The notes beneath the pieces are model-generated. The model worked only from the letters and a program-made list of their open reading frames with translations, had not been told where the DNA came from and ran no database searches. A stretch of DNA of 57,702 nucleotides. Origin: Desulfatibacillum sp. GTDB lineage: Bacteria > Desulfobacterota > Desulfobacteria > Desulfobacterales > Desulfatibacillaceae. The stretch is from assembly GCA_016342355.1 (NCBI GenBank), contig JAEINP010000035.1:1-57702 (forward strand). Reading direction: 5' to 3'. How positions within the stretch are numbered: the stretch's first letter is position 1; the number at the start of each line of letters is the position of its first letter. Position numbers and translations under genes: made by a program. Positions 1 to 9,147 of this stretch are shown in pieces.

Positions 1-90
1 CCTTTGTCGAGTGAAGGAAGGACAAATTACCTGGATGCCGCCCTAATAAACAAAATTGTTTCGGGCGGCATTGAAGGCAGCACACAACGT

Positions 91-1008
91 TTAGTTTTTA
101 GCCAAATCATCTATGATTTTCCACAACTGTTTATCGCCAGTCAAGTCAAGTTTTGGTTTGATCAAATCATTGTTGCATATTTCATTGCCGTGGTTGTCCT
201 TTTTACACCTTATGCTCCTGACCCTGGCAGCAGCAACTTTGCATACTGTTTTTGCCTCGAGGCGCCTCTTTACCTCTGTCCAAGACACTTTGCAGTTCTT
301 GTTTGTGCAGAGAGTCAGAGATTCAGCATCGAGAGAATCCTGGCTAATTATTTTCTCCACAGCCAGTAGGTCATCATTAGTGAAAATTTTCCCATAATCT
401 TTTAGACCATTTTCAAAGGCTTTTTCAGCTTGCGCCTCGGTATTTTCATTTTTGATGGCGTCCAGAACCAAATACATTCTTAGTTCAGCAAGATAGTCAC
501 GTATAGCCGGGGACTTTGTTAAAATTGAAATTTGGTCGTCAAAGGTTTTCAGGCGTTTACCTTCTATGTTGTCCCAGTATACTCCCTCCCTGTCTTTATA
601 CCACCACACGAGCGTATCACCTACTGCGCACAAAGCCTGGTCTCTGGGCGAAAGAGGTTTGGGATCCACAGTTTTAAAAGCTGCCAGCGCAAGGTTAAAC
701 TGTTTTTCTTTTAGATATAGCATGGCTTGGCGGATCCTCAGGGCTCCGTTAGTTGCTTCCTGGTCAGGATGGGTTGCAATAAAGGCGTCAATTTTCTGGG
801 CAGTAACCTGCCACTCAGTCGGCGCTCCATCCAGCAAGAAATCGGGTCCCAACAACTGCTCAGATATGAGCAGCGTATTGGATTCATCTACAATGGCCCG
901 AACCTTGCCCTCCGTAACACACCCGGAGACCAGAAGTGCGCCAGCCATAACCATCAGGGCAACCAGAACCAGCACCCTGGCGCGTTGTGCAATAAACGTT
1001 TTATGCAT
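91..1008 (-). CDS. Predicted lipoprotein, third gene of an envelope-type operon
   Basis: The 305-residue product starts with a basic N-terminus, a hydrophobic stretch and a lipobox (LVSGC, Cys at about residue 30), so it should be exported, lipidated and anchored to a membrane. The mature part is mostly helical and has a TPR-like segment (about residues 85-125), and the C-terminal third carries several Cys residues (for example LCTNKNCK and IRCKKDN). The ATG is preceded by AAAGGAAAAACGACC. It lies 21 bp downstream of the 658-residue helical protein and is last in a three-gene minus-strand run headed by a peptidoglycan hydrolase. I do not recognise the family; the envelope role is inferred from the signal and the neighbours. 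Confidence 0.8.
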   Translation of the reverse strand: MHKTFIAQRARVLVLVALMVMAGALLVSGCVTEGKVRAIVDESNTLLISEQLLGPDFLLDGAPTEWQVTAQKIDAFIATHPDQEATNGALRIRQAMLYLKEKQFNLALAAFKTVDPKPLSPRDQALCAVGDTLVWWYKDREGVYWDNIEGKRLKTFDDQISILTKSPAIRDYLAELRMYLVLDAIKNENTEAQAEKAFENGLKDYGKIFTNDDLLAVEKIISQDSLDAESLTLCTNKNCKVSWTEVKRRLEAKTVCKVAAARVRSIRCKKDNHGNEICNNDLIKPKLDLTGDKQLWKIIDDLAKN

Positions 1009-1029
1009 GGTCGTTTTTCCTTTCTTTGT

Positions 1030-3006
1030 TTAGGCGCTCTGGGCCAGAGACAGGAACAGAGCGATAAATATCTCATCGTCGGCGGAGACAGCGTCGTCCG
1101 TAAGCCGTCCGCTCGCCAAATCGGCCAGGAGCCCCGCTATAATTTGGGGCATAGCCGAGATGTTCATGGTCTTTCCCAATTGCTTTCCGGCCAATGCAAG
1201 GCCCTGTGTCAGGACCTTGGCTGTCCGGTCCAGCAGCTTGTCAACGGAACTCGTAGAGCCGTCCTGCATCAGGGAGAGTCCTTGTGCGGAAACCACCTCC
1301 AGAACATCCCCCACAACACTCACCAAGGCGCCGCCCGCCAGGAGTCTATGGGGATCGGTGCCTGCAATCCGGATGACCTTTTCCATAACGGCGGATGCCA
1401 GTGTATTTTGGGCCATAGTGTAAATGGCGGGATTCAAAAGGACGGACTTCATGATGGATTCCATGATTTGGGAAGCCTGACCGCCCGAGATTTTTCCAGT
1501 CTTGGCCAGTACGGCCAGCCTGGAGGCGGCGGCCTTGACAATATCCTTGTACTGGGTGTCCACTAGGGCCGGGTTAGCGGCAATGGCCTCCAAGGCTCCT
1601 GCAATGGCCGCGCCGGCGATTTTTTCTGCATTGAAACAACCGCCGCTTTCACTGACGGCTTCAAGCACCCCTTTCACCACCTCCTGGGCCAAGCCCGGTT
1701 GGGCGATAATTAATTCCGGGTGCTCGGCCATAGTCGCCGCCATGTTGGTCAGGATGGTCTCCAGGCCCTGCTTGCTGAAGGAACTTCTGATTCCAGCGTC
1801 TGCAGCCGTGGAAACCAGGGAGGAGAGCAATTGTTTTAGCCACGGCTCGGAAACGGAGTCGTCCAACAGAGACGAATCCTTGGCAATGGCGCCAATGGCC
1901 GCGTCGGCGATTTTGTATACAAGGTCCTGGCTCAGGAAATGGGCGTTCGTTGTGGTGGAAAGTTCCGTCACAATTGCCAGCAGGCTTTGTTTGAGCAGAG
2001 GAGACTCCCCTTCCAGCATGGCAGGACCGTGTTTGCTCAATGAGGCCAACCCCGCCCGCAGAAGGTCTCCCCAGTGGTCCTCAAAGAAGTTCCTGAAGCT
2101 GGCATCGTTTTTAGACAACTCCCCGGCCTTGATGAGTACTTCAGCGGCGATTAATTCAAATTGGCTGGCGTCACTGCTGTTCAGGGTCTTTCCTGCTGCG
2201 CTCATGACCTCGTTCAGGAGCAGGGGATAGCCCTTGCCCATGAACAATCCCAATATGTAGTCATCGCCGGAGATAGTCCGGGCCTTTGCAAGGGCTCCCA
2301 ACAAGGCCTGAACCCACTCATCATTCCCCTGGTATGCCTCTCTGGCGTCCAAGGCCCCGTTTAGCGTGGCGCTGATGGCGTGCCTCAACAGCGGGCTCCA
2401 TTGATTGAAAGTGTCCAGGTCCGGTTTGGAAAATTTGGAGAGAACCGCCTGGACGACGGAGCGTACACCCTCATCCCGCACAAAGAGGGATGTGTTTTCC
2501 GCGCCGAATTCCGCCAGCACATCCACCACCAGAAGCGCCAGCTTTCCATAATAATTGATGCCAGGATCATTTTGGCCTGGACCTATTGCGAAAACTGCTT
2601 GACAGGTGCCTTTATCTCGAACATCAAGTCCCGGGAACGCAGTCTGCAAGGCCTTCGCGTACTCAATATCTGGATTGATGTACGCAACAATTGCCTGTTC
2701 GGGATAAATCATGCGATACCATTTCATCACATGGGAATAACGAGGCGGGGGATCGGTTTGAGCAAGCAATGATCGTATTTCATCTTCATGGGGTTTTATT
2801 AAGGGAGAGGCCGATACTTCCTCATCGTTGAGATAGGTAAGAATTTCATTACGCATCTGAATAGTCGTAGGGCCGAGACTTTGTTCGGGTAAAGAAAGTA
2901 TTAATCCAGAAGTGACAGCAGCTTTTTCTGCAAAAAGCCTGTCCGCCCGGGTTCCCAACTTGATCAGGCCCCTGGCGATGGAAATGACTAAAGTGGGATC
3001 AATCAT
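1030..3006 (-). CDS. Uncharacterised all-helical repeat protein (658 aa)
   Basis: The start is well supported (AGGAGGCCATT before ATG). No signal peptide or membrane segment is seen, so it is probably cytoplasmic. From about residue 210 the sequence is a chain of amphipathic helical pairs. From about 340 these become a visible degenerate repeat with a core like ANPALV, EHPELI or LNPAIY followed by a Leu/Val/Ala-rich helix, at least four times. About residues 85-190 form a separate N-terminal region with an alpha/beta look. I recognise no catalytic motif or named family. It sits between a secreted-type peptidoglycan hydrolase gene and a lipoprotein gene, so the three may work together, but this is inference only. 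Confidence 0.75.
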   Translation of the reverse strand: MIDPTLVISIARGLIKLGTRADRLFAEKAAVTSGLILSLPEQSLGPTTIQMRNEILTYLNDEEVSASPLIKPHEDEIRSLLAQTDPPPRYSHVMKWYRMIYPEQAIVAYINPDIEYAKALQTAFPGLDVRDKGTCQAVFAIGPGQNDPGINYYGKLALLVVDVLAEFGAENTSLFVRDEGVRSVVQAVLSKFSKPDLDTFNQWSPLLRHAISATLNGALDAREAYQGNDEWVQALLGALAKARTISGDDYILGLFMGKGYPLLLNEVMSAAGKTLNSSDASQFELIAAEVLIKAGELSKNDASFRNFFEDHWGDLLRAGLASLSKHGPAMLEGESPLLKQSLLAIVTELSTTTNAHFLSQDLVYKIADAAIGAIAKDSSLLDDSVSEPWLKQLLSSLVSTAADAGIRSSFSKQGLETILTNMAATMAEHPELIIAQPGLAQEVVKGVLEAVSESGGCFNAEKIAGAAIAGALEAIAANPALVDTQYKDIVKAAASRLAVLAKTGKISGGQASQIMESIMKSVLLNPAIYTMAQNTLASAVMEKVIRIAGTDPHRLLAGGALVSVVGDVLEVVSAQGLSLMQDGSTSSVDKLLDRTAKVLTQGLALAGKQLGKTMNISAMPQIIAGLLADLASGRLTDDAVSADDEIFIALFLSLAQSA

Positions 3007-3074
3007 AATGGCCTCCTGACATCTGTTTTAATGAAGTGGTAAGCTGCCTTGCTTGTGAGGAATGGATCAAACTA

Positions 3075-3707
3075 TCACGGCAACTGGTACGAGATAAGCC
3101 TTGATTTCGGATAATTAGAAATGCAAACCGAGTTCTTTTGGTTGCCTCCAAGAAGCTCAATATGTGTGGCTGTTTCGTTCATATAAAAGCCTACGTGTCC
3201 GCCCTTTTCGCGAGTGAAAACTGTAATACACCCCCGCACTGGTGTATTGATTGTATGTCCCCATTTAGCCCAACTTCTGGCCCATGCCGAATCAGTTCCC
3301 TCATATCCTGCCTTTTCAACACACCAGTTGACAAAGGCCGAACACCATGGGGTTTCATCCTTTGAGTTGAACGGGTCACCCAATGCAGTAGAACGTAAAT
3401 ACTCAACTATTCGGGGGTTGTTTGCCGCTCCAACGTATTCGTGAATCCCTATCTCCCGGATGGCAATGGGCAACCAGGGCAAATCATCCTCATCAATCTT
3501 GTCGTCATTTTCCATGCTGGCAAGATACTTATGAGACGACCATCCAGTTAGGCCATCCTCCCTGGAAATGGAATACCAGTATTTGTCTTCGGACGTTTGA
3601 AGAACATTCACAACATCTCCGTGGTGCAGAACGCCCACGATTACTCCGTCAACTTTTGGTTCCTTACGGACATTTAACCTGCTCGCCGAGACTATGCGCC
3701 TGCCCAT
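3075..3707 (-). CDS. SH3 plus CHAP-type (TIGR02594-like) cell-wall hydrolase
   Basis: I start the gene at the ATG giving MGRRIVSASRLNVR because AGGAGAACGTC lies just upstream; a longer frame begins 30 bp earlier without such a site. Residues 1-65 look like a bacterial SH3 domain (LNVRKEP, GDVVNVL, YWYSI, GWSSHKYL). Residues 75-210 match the TIGR02594/CHAP-like amidase family: LPIAIREIGIHEYVG, NPRIVEYL, the nucleophile motif TPWCSAFVNWC and the His motif GGHVGFY. The product (210 residues) should cleave peptidoglycan peptides. No signal peptide is visible, so export would need another route or lysis. It heads the three-gene operon. The function is well supported, the biological role is open. 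Confidence 0.85.
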   Translation of the reverse strand: MGRRIVSASRLNVRKEPKVDGVIVGVLHHGDVVNVLQTSEDKYWYSISREDGLTGWSSHKYLASMENDDKIDEDDLPWLPIAIREIGIHEYVGAANNPRIVEYLRSTALGDPFNSKDETPWCSAFVNWCVEKAGYEGTDSAWARSWAKWGHTINTPVRGCITVFTREKGGHVGFYMNETATHIELLGGNQKNSVCISNYPKSRLISYQLP

Positions 3708-3848
3708 GACGTTCTCCTTTCCTCTGTCGGAAAACAATAGAAAACGCTACTAAAAATTCATAAAATAGAGATTAGCTATGGGTTGTTTGCTCAAAATTTT
3801 ACATATTTATTGATCCGTATTACAACAAAATTTTAATGTCAAATAAAA

Positions 3849-3873
3849 AAGCCTGAATGCTCGATTCAGGCTT
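3849..3873 (-). terminator. Rho-independent terminator of the MetF/Nuo-like operon
   Basis: A perfect 10-bp stem (AAGCCTGAAT / ATTCAGGCTT) with a 5-base loop lies 40 bp past the metF stop. Reading on the minus strand it is followed by a T-rich run (complement of AAATAAAAAA at 3841-3850). It closes the leftward operon. Confidence 0.8.
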
Positions 3874-3913
3874 CGTTAATGTATTTAAAATTTAGTCACT
3901 GCTTTGTTGCCGG

Positions 3914-4801
3914 TTACAAAAGCCCTCCCGCAGCCATGATATCCGGCACCAGTTCCTCCTTGCCGATGGCCATGATGTGTACGCCGTCGCATATTTTTTC
4001 GTCCACGATCTGCCGGATCTGGCGGCCTGCGATTTCGATCCCCTTTTTGATGGCGCCGCCCTTGGGGGCCGAGGCCATTTCGTCAATAAACTCCTGGGGA
4101 ACAGTCACCCCGGCCACATTCTTGTTCATGAACCGGGCCATGGGCGCAGAAGTGAGGAGGATGATGCCAGCCAGGATCTTTACGGGAAACTGGCGGGCGT
4201 ACTCCATGAAATTCTTGAAATTTTCCAGGTCATAGACCGCCTGGGTCTGGATGAACTCGGCCCCGGCTTCAATCTTCTTTTCGAACTTGATCAACTGGGG
4301 CTGGATGGGGTTGGCCTCGGGCGTGACAATGGCGCCCGCGCAAAAGGATACGGCGCCGTCCAGTTCGTTCCCGGCCATGTCTTTGCCTTTTTCCATTTTG
4401 CGCACCGCCGCCACCAACTGGCTGGAGTCCAGGTCGAATACGCCTTTTGCGGTTTTATGATCCCCCAGCACCACGGAGTCACCCGTGAGGCACAGCACAT
4501 TGTGTATGCCGCGCTGGTGGGCGAAGAGCAAATCCGCCTGGAGGGCCAGCCGGTTCCGGTCCCGGCAGGTCATTTGCAAAATGGGTTCTCCCCCCATTTC
4601 CTTGACCATCAGGGCCGCGCCCAGGGAGGGAAAACGCATGACCGAACTCTGGTGGTCGGTTACGTTCATGGCATCCACCTTATCCTTGAGCAATTCGATG
4701 TGGTGGGCCATTTTTTCAAGATTTACGCCCTTGGGCGGTGCGACCTCGCTGGTGACCACAAATTTACCCTGGTCCAGTGCTTGTTTGAATTTGGACGCCA
4801 T
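3914..4801 (-). CDS. metF: Methylene-tetrahydrofolate reductase catalytic subunit
   Basis: A 295-residue MetF-family FAD protein of the usual length. Conserved positions are visible: the proton-relay Glu in TSEVAPPKG (near residue 18), TCRDRNR (79-84), LTGDS (105-109, the Asp that tunes FAD) and the folate-contacting Gln in IQTQAVYD (Q187). It interconverts methylene-THF and methyl-THF in the Wood-Ljungdahl pathway. The start has AGGAGTCCGCTC upstream. It is the last gene of an operon with metV just upstream and NuoEFG-like redox proteins beyond, so its electrons probably pass to that complex and not directly to NAD(P)H. Strong family call; partner use is inferred. Confidence 0.93.
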   Translation of the reverse strand: MASKFKQALDQGKFVVTSEVAPPKGVNLEKMAHHIELLKDKVDAMNVTDHQSSVMRFPSLGAALMVKEMGGEPILQMTCRDRNRLALQADLLFAHQRGIHNVLCLTGDSVVLGDHKTAKGVFDLDSSQLVAAVRKMEKGKDMAGNELDGAVSFCAGAIVTPEANPIQPQLIKFEKKIEAGAEFIQTQAVYDLENFKNFMEYARQFPVKILAGIILLTSAPMARFMNKNVAGVTVPQEFIDEMASAPKGGAIKKGIEIAGRQIRQIVDEKICDGVHIMAIGKEELVPDIMAAGGLL

Positions 4802-4880
4802 GAGCGGACTCCTTTTTCGTCAGGTTTGAAAAACCGTTGGGTCAGGTTGGCTGATTAACGCCGGACATGCCCTAATCGCC

Positions 4881-5531
4881 TTAATCTCCCAGAAGTATCT
4901 TGCCCGGGGAAGGCTCGCCCTGGTGGTTTCTGGGGGGCTGGAAGCGTTTCATCAGGTCCAGCCTGTCCAGTTCCGCCAAACGGTTGTAAATCAATGTCCA
5001 GGCGCAATCCTTGTTGGTGTCGATTTCGCATTTGCCGTTGTTGGTGCCGCCGCAAGGGCCGTTAATCAACCCCTTGTGGCAGGCTGTCACCGGGCAAATG
5101 CCGCCGGTTTCGCCCAGTACGCAGGTTCCGCACTGGGTGCAGACCTCGTTAAAAACACCCACGCCGGTTTCCTTGCCGATAAACAGGGTGTCCAGGGCCG
5201 GGACCACCATTTTTTTCAACTGGCTGGCTATGTTCTGGACCCCGTAGGCGCAGGACATGATAACCAGGGCCCTGGCCTGGTTGATCTGGCCGGAAAACTC
5301 CCGGACAGCCTCGTGGGTGATGTTGTCGCAGGCCACGGGCAGGACGGTGGCGCCTGTGACCAGTTTGCCCTTGGAGGCCAGGTATTCCTGCATGGCCTGC
5401 ACCTGCTCGGCCCCGCCGGTGTTGGTGAGGGTGGTGCAGGTTCCGCACCCGAAAATGAACACCCTGTCCTGGTTTTCCAATAACCTGTCCAGTTCCTCGT
5501 CAGGTTTTTTCCGTGTAATAGACCGGATCAT
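4881..5531 (-). CDS. metV: MetV-type zinc/iron-sulfur partner of MetF
   Basis: The 216-residue protein matches the MTHFR C-terminal zinc-binding family (MetV). It has a flavodoxin-like N-terminal part with IFGCGTCTTLTNTGG and a Cys-rich C-terminal part (CTQCGTCVLGETGGICP, then INGPCGGTNNGKCEID). In acetogens MetV carries Fe-S and zinc and links MetF to its electron partner. Its ATG overlaps the stop of the upstream NuoF/GltD fusion by 4 bp, so the two are translationally coupled, which supports a physical complex. The family call is firm; the exact cofactors here are inferred from relatives. Confidence 0.92.
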   Translation of the reverse strand: MIRSITRKKPDEELDRLLENQDRVFIFGCGTCTTLTNTGGAEQVQAMQEYLASKGKLVTGATVLPVACDNITHEAVREFSGQINQARALVIMSCAYGVQNIASQLKKMVVPALDTLFIGKETGVGVFNEVCTQCGTCVLGETGGICPVTACHKGLINGPCGGTNNGKCEIDTNKDCAWTLIYNRLAELDRLDLMKRFQPPRNHQGEPSPGKILLGD

Positions 5532-8500
5532 GAGGCTTCCTCCTCTCTTTCCAGATCACACCTGAGGCAGCGGGTGGCTTCCCGCAATGCCTGTTCTTGG
5601 GTGAAACCCTTCTCGATTTCCCTGAAATCCCGCGCCCTTTCCAGGGTGTCTTCCATCTCAGCCCGGACCCGGGGAGCTTCCTTGCCGCCTTCCTCATCTT
5701 CCAGGGCAAGGCCTGTATCCTGGAGCAGGTGGGTCTTGCGGTCCGGGGTGTACACCCGGCCCGTATCGCCGGAAAGATACTTGTCAATGGCGATGGCGGC
5801 CCTTCGGCCTGATGATATGGCCCGGATGACAAAGGTGGGGCCTGTGGTAAAGTCGCCGCCCGCAAAGATGCCGGGAATGTTGGTAGCCAGGGTGTTTTCG
5901 TTTACGGCCAGAGTGCCCCAGAGCGCCCTTTCCAGTTGTTCGTCCTGGGACAAAAAGGACATGTCCGCAGCCTGGCCGATGGATACGATCACGTTTTCCG
6001 CCTCCACCATCTGAACCGTGTTTTCATCGCAGGTGGGGTTGAATTTGCCGTTTTCGTCAAACACGGACTCGCACCGGGTGAACTCAACACCCCGGACCTT
6101 GCCGCTTTCGCTCACAATTTGGCGGGGACTCCAGGCGGGATTGATCACAATCCCTTCCTCCATGGCCTCCTCCACCTCCTTATCCCAGGCAGGCATCTGA
6201 TCAAAGGGCTCCAGGCAGAAAACCTGGACGTCCGAAGCGCCCACCCTGAGAGCCGAGCGGGCCACGTCAATGGCCACGTTGCCGCCGCCAATCACTACGG
6301 TCCTGCCGGACATGGACGCGGATTTTTCATCCTTGACCCGGGAAAGGAATTGCAGACCATAGTACAGGCCCTCCAAATCCTCTTCCTCTCCGGGGATGCC
6401 AATGGTTTTGCTGGCCTGGGCGCCCGCCGCAATGAACACGGCCTTATATCCCGAGGCCATGAGATCGTTTACGGTGCGGTTGGCGTCAATGGGGGAGTCA
6501 TATAAAATCTCCACGCCCCGGTTCTGGATGTACTGGATTTCCTGCTCAATAACATGCCGGGGAAGGCGGAACTCGGGAACAGTGATGCCCAACATGCCTC
6601 CGCCCTTGGGGGCGGCTTCGAACACCGTGGTCTTGTATCCCATTTCAGCCAGGAAGTACGCGCAGGTCAGCCCCGCCGGGCCAGCGCCCACGACAGCCAC
6701 TTTTTCCTCCTGGATTACGGGAAAAGGCTCGGCGTCCGCTCCGATATTTTCAAAATACCAGTCCGTGGCGAAGCGTTTGAGTAAGCGAATAGCCACGGGC
6801 TCGTCCAATTCTCCCCGGCGGCATTTGAATTCGCAGGGATGGATGCAAATCCTTCCGCAAACCGCCGGGAAGGGGTTGCGCTCCCTAATGATGTCCACGG
6901 CGTCCTGGTACCTGCCCCGGGCGATGGCGGCCACATAGTTGGGCACGTCGATTCCGGCGGGACAGGCGTGCTGGCAGGCGGAAATGACCATGGACTGGCA
7001 CACGGCGCCCGCGCACCGGCCTTCCAGGATGTGGTCTTCGTATTCCTTTAAAAAATATTGGAGCGTGGAAATGGCGGGTTTGGCGCAGTTTTGGCCCAGA
7101 CCGCACAGGGATGTCTCGGTCATGGTTTCACCGATATCCCGGATGGTGGCGATGTCCTCCATGCGGCCCTGGCCTCGGGTGATGCGGTTTAATATCTCCA
7201 GCATCTGGGTGGTGCCCAACCGGCATGGCGCGCATTTTCCGCAGGATTCCGACTGGGTGAAGGCCAGGAAGAACCGGGCGATTTCCACCATGCAGTTGTT
7301 TTCGTCCATGACCACCATGCCGCCGGAGCCCATGATGGCTCCGATTTTCTGCAGGGTGTCGTAGTCTATGGGCAGATTCAGGAATTGCGATGCCACGCAG
7401 CCGCCTGAGGGGCCGCCCATCTGCACTGCTTTGAACTTTCTTCCTTTGGGAATGCCCCCGCCGATGTCAAACACCACTTCCCGAATAGTAGTGCCAATGG
7501 GCACCTCCACCAGACCCGTGTTGTTCACCTTGCCCGCCAGGGAGAAAATCTTGGTGCCCTTGCTGTTTTCCGTCCCCACCTGGGCGTACCATTTGGCCCC
7601 GTTTTTCAAAATCAGGGGAACATTGGCGAAGGTTTCCACATTGTTGATGTTGGAAGGCTTGCCGTCCACGCCGGATTGGGCCGGAAAGGGCGGTCTGGCC
7701 CGGGGCATGCCCCTTTTGCCCTCAATGGATGCCATGAGGGCGGTTTCCTCGCCGCACACAAAGGCGCCGGCCCCCATTTTCAGGGAAAGGCCAAAGCAGA
7801 ATCCCGTACCCAGGATGTTTTCGCCCAAAAGCCCCAGCTCCCTGGCTTGGGCGATGGCGCAATTCAGGTGATCCACGGCAATGGGATATTCCTCTCGGAC
7901 ATAGATAAAGCCGAACCGGGCGCCCATGGCGAAGGCGCCTATGATCATGCCTTCGATGACCGAATGGGGGTCGCCCTCCAGGATGGCCCTATCCATGAAC
8001 GCGCCGGGGTCTCCCTCGTCGGCGTTGCAGATGATGTACTTGGGATTGGCCGAAGACTGGCGGGCGAATTTCCATTTGAGTCCGGCGGGAAAACCGGCGC
8101 CGCCCCGACCCCGGAGTTTGGCGTCGATGACTTCCTGGGCCACCTGCTCCGGCTCCATGCCTGAAAGCACGCGGACCAGGGCCTGATAGCCGCCCCCGGC
8201 GATATAGTGTTCTATGCGGGTGGGGTCGATCCGTCCGCATAAGGCCAGAACCCGGCGTTCCTGCTTCATGTAAAAGGGTATCTGGTCCCGGTAGTAAATG
8301 GGCTTGTTGGTTTTTGGCTCTTTGTAAGCAAGGCGGTCGATCAGCCGGTTTTGCCGGATGGTGAGATCCACGATTTCCGCGGCGTCTTCCGGGTCCACCT
8401 CCTGGTACTGGACCCCCAAGGGCTCCAGAGCGATCACCGGCGCCCGGGCGCAAAAGCCATGGCATCCTGTGGACCGGATTTCCACCTCTTTGCCCAGGCC

Positions 8501-8662
8501 CTGGCGCTTGACCTCGTCCTGGAGGGACTGCAGCACCTCGGCAGCCCCGTAGGCTCTGCACCCGGTCATGCACACATGGACCACGTTCCGGGCCTGCCCC
8601 ACGGCAGCCTGCGTCTTATTCCGGAGCCATTCCATCTGCCCGATGGAAGTGAGTTTATCCAT
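5528..8662 (-). CDS. NuoF-like flavoprotein fused to a GltD-like NAD(P)H oxidoreductase
   Basis: This 1044-residue fusion has, in order: a thioredoxin-like [2Fe-2S] domain (about 27-115; CMTGC and STGCHGFC); a NuoF FMN/NADH domain (about 155-350; GRGGAGFPAGLKW near 185, ICNADEGDPGAFMDR); an SLBB-like region; a [4Fe-4S] N3 domain (ESCGKCAPCRLG plus C520); a dihydropyrimidine-dehydrogenase-type Fe-S linker (about 563-625; CQHACPAGIDVP, CGRICIHPCEFKC); and a GltD-like domain with an FAD motif (VGAGPAGL, about 658) and an NAD(P) motif (IGGGNVAIDVA, about 792). It therefore has two flavins and two potential pyridine-nucleotide sites. It is coupled to nuoE-like and metV genes by overlaps. It is probably the NAD(P)H-reactive core of a MetFV complex; bifurcation is a hypothesis. 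Confidence 0.92.
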   Translation of the reverse strand: MDKLTSIGQMEWLRNKTQAAVGQARNVVHVCMTGCRAYGAAEVLQSLQDEVKRQGLGKEVEIRSTGCHGFCARAPVIALEPLGVQYQEVDPEDAAEIVDLTIRQNRLIDRLAYKEPKTNKPIYYRDQIPFYMKQERRVLALCGRIDPTRIEHYIAGGGYQALVRVLSGMEPEQVAQEVIDAKLRGRGGAGFPAGLKWKFARQSSANPKYIICNADEGDPGAFMDRAILEGDPHSVIEGMIIGAFAMGARFGFIYVREEYPIAVDHLNCAIAQARELGLLGENILGTGFCFGLSLKMGAGAFVCGEETALMASIEGKRGMPRARPPFPAQSGVDGKPSNINNVETFANVPLILKNGAKWYAQVGTENSKGTKIFSLAGKVNNTGLVEVPIGTTIREVVFDIGGGIPKGRKFKAVQMGGPSGGCVASQFLNLPIDYDTLQKIGAIMGSGGMVVMDENNCMVEIARFFLAFTQSESCGKCAPCRLGTTQMLEILNRITRGQGRMEDIATIRDIGETMTETSLCGLGQNCAKPAISTLQYFLKEYEDHILEGRCAGAVCQSMVISACQHACPAGIDVPNYVAAIARGRYQDAVDIIRERNPFPAVCGRICIHPCEFKCRRGELDEPVAIRLLKRFATDWYFENIGADAEPFPVIQEEKVAVVGAGPAGLTCAYFLAEMGYKTTVFEAAPKGGGMLGITVPEFRLPRHVIEQEIQYIQNRGVEILYDSPIDANRTVNDLMASGYKAVFIAAGAQASKTIGIPGEEEDLEGLYYGLQFLSRVKDEKSASMSGRTVVIGGGNVAIDVARSALRVGASDVQVFCLEPFDQMPAWDKEVEEAMEEGIVINPAWSPRQIVSESGKVRGVEFTRCESVFDENGKFNPTCDENTVQMVEAENVIVSIGQAADMSFLSQDEQLERALWGTLAVNENTLATNIPGIFAGGDFTTGPTFVIRAISSGRRAAIAIDKYLSGDTGRVYTPDRKTHLLQDTGLALEDEEGGKEAPRVRAEMEDTLERARDFREIEKGFTQEQALREATRCLRCDLEREEEAS

Positions 8663-9147
8663 TACCCATCCCCCTCGGTTTTCTCGTATTGTTCGATGAC
8701 GTTATTGACCTTGTTCGGAGACAGCTTGCCGTAATAGGTGCGATTGACCATCATGGCAGGGGCGACAAAGCACGCCCCCAGGCATGCCACGGTTTCCAGG
8801 CTGAACTGGAAGTCCTCGCTGGTCTCCCCTTCCTGCAGGCTCAAATGCTTTTTGACGCTGGACAAAATGCTCTGGCCTCCCTTTACATGGCAGGCCGTGC
8901 CCCGGCATACCCTGAGCACATACCGACCCTTGGGTTTGAGGCTGAACCCGGCGTAAAAGGTCACCACGCCCTGAACCGTGGCCGGGCATATGTTCATAGC
9001 TTCGGAGACAGGTTCGATGGATTCCGGAGGCACATATCCGAACTCCTCCTGGACCGCCTGGAGTAGCGGGATAAGGCCCCATTTCACATCTTTGAATTCT
9101 CCGATGATGGCGTGCAGTTTTACCATGTCGATTTCTTTAGGTTTCAT
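8662..9147 (-). CDS. NuoE-like [2Fe-2S] subunit
   Basis: A protein of 161 residues when begun at MKPKEIDMV. GGAGAAAAGCA precedes this ATG, and the upstream in-frame ATG has no comparable site. It belongs to the 24-kDa subunit family of NADH dehydrogenases and Fe-hydrogenases: YVPPESIEPVSEAMNICPATVQGVVTFYAGF, then the thioredoxin-like [2Fe-2S] ligands in VCRGTACHVKG and VACLGACFVAP. It passes electrons between the NuoF-type flavin site and other centres. Its stop overlaps the ATG of the NuoF/GltD fusion, and its start overlaps the end of the NuoG-like gene, so all three are tightly coupled. Confidence 0.9.
   Translation of the reverse strand: MKPKEIDMVKLHAIIGEFKDVKWGLIPLLQAVQEEFGYVPPESIEPVSEAMNICPATVQGVVTFYAGFSLKPKGRYVLRVCRGTACHVKGGQSILSSVKKHLSLQEGETSEDFQFSLETVACLGACFVAPAMMVNRTYYGKLSPNKVNNVIEQYEKTEGDG

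Noticed and set aside
4-369. 121-codon plus-strand open frame at the left edge
   Set aside because: It overlaps the lipoprotein gene on the other strand, and has no ribosome binding site or family signal.
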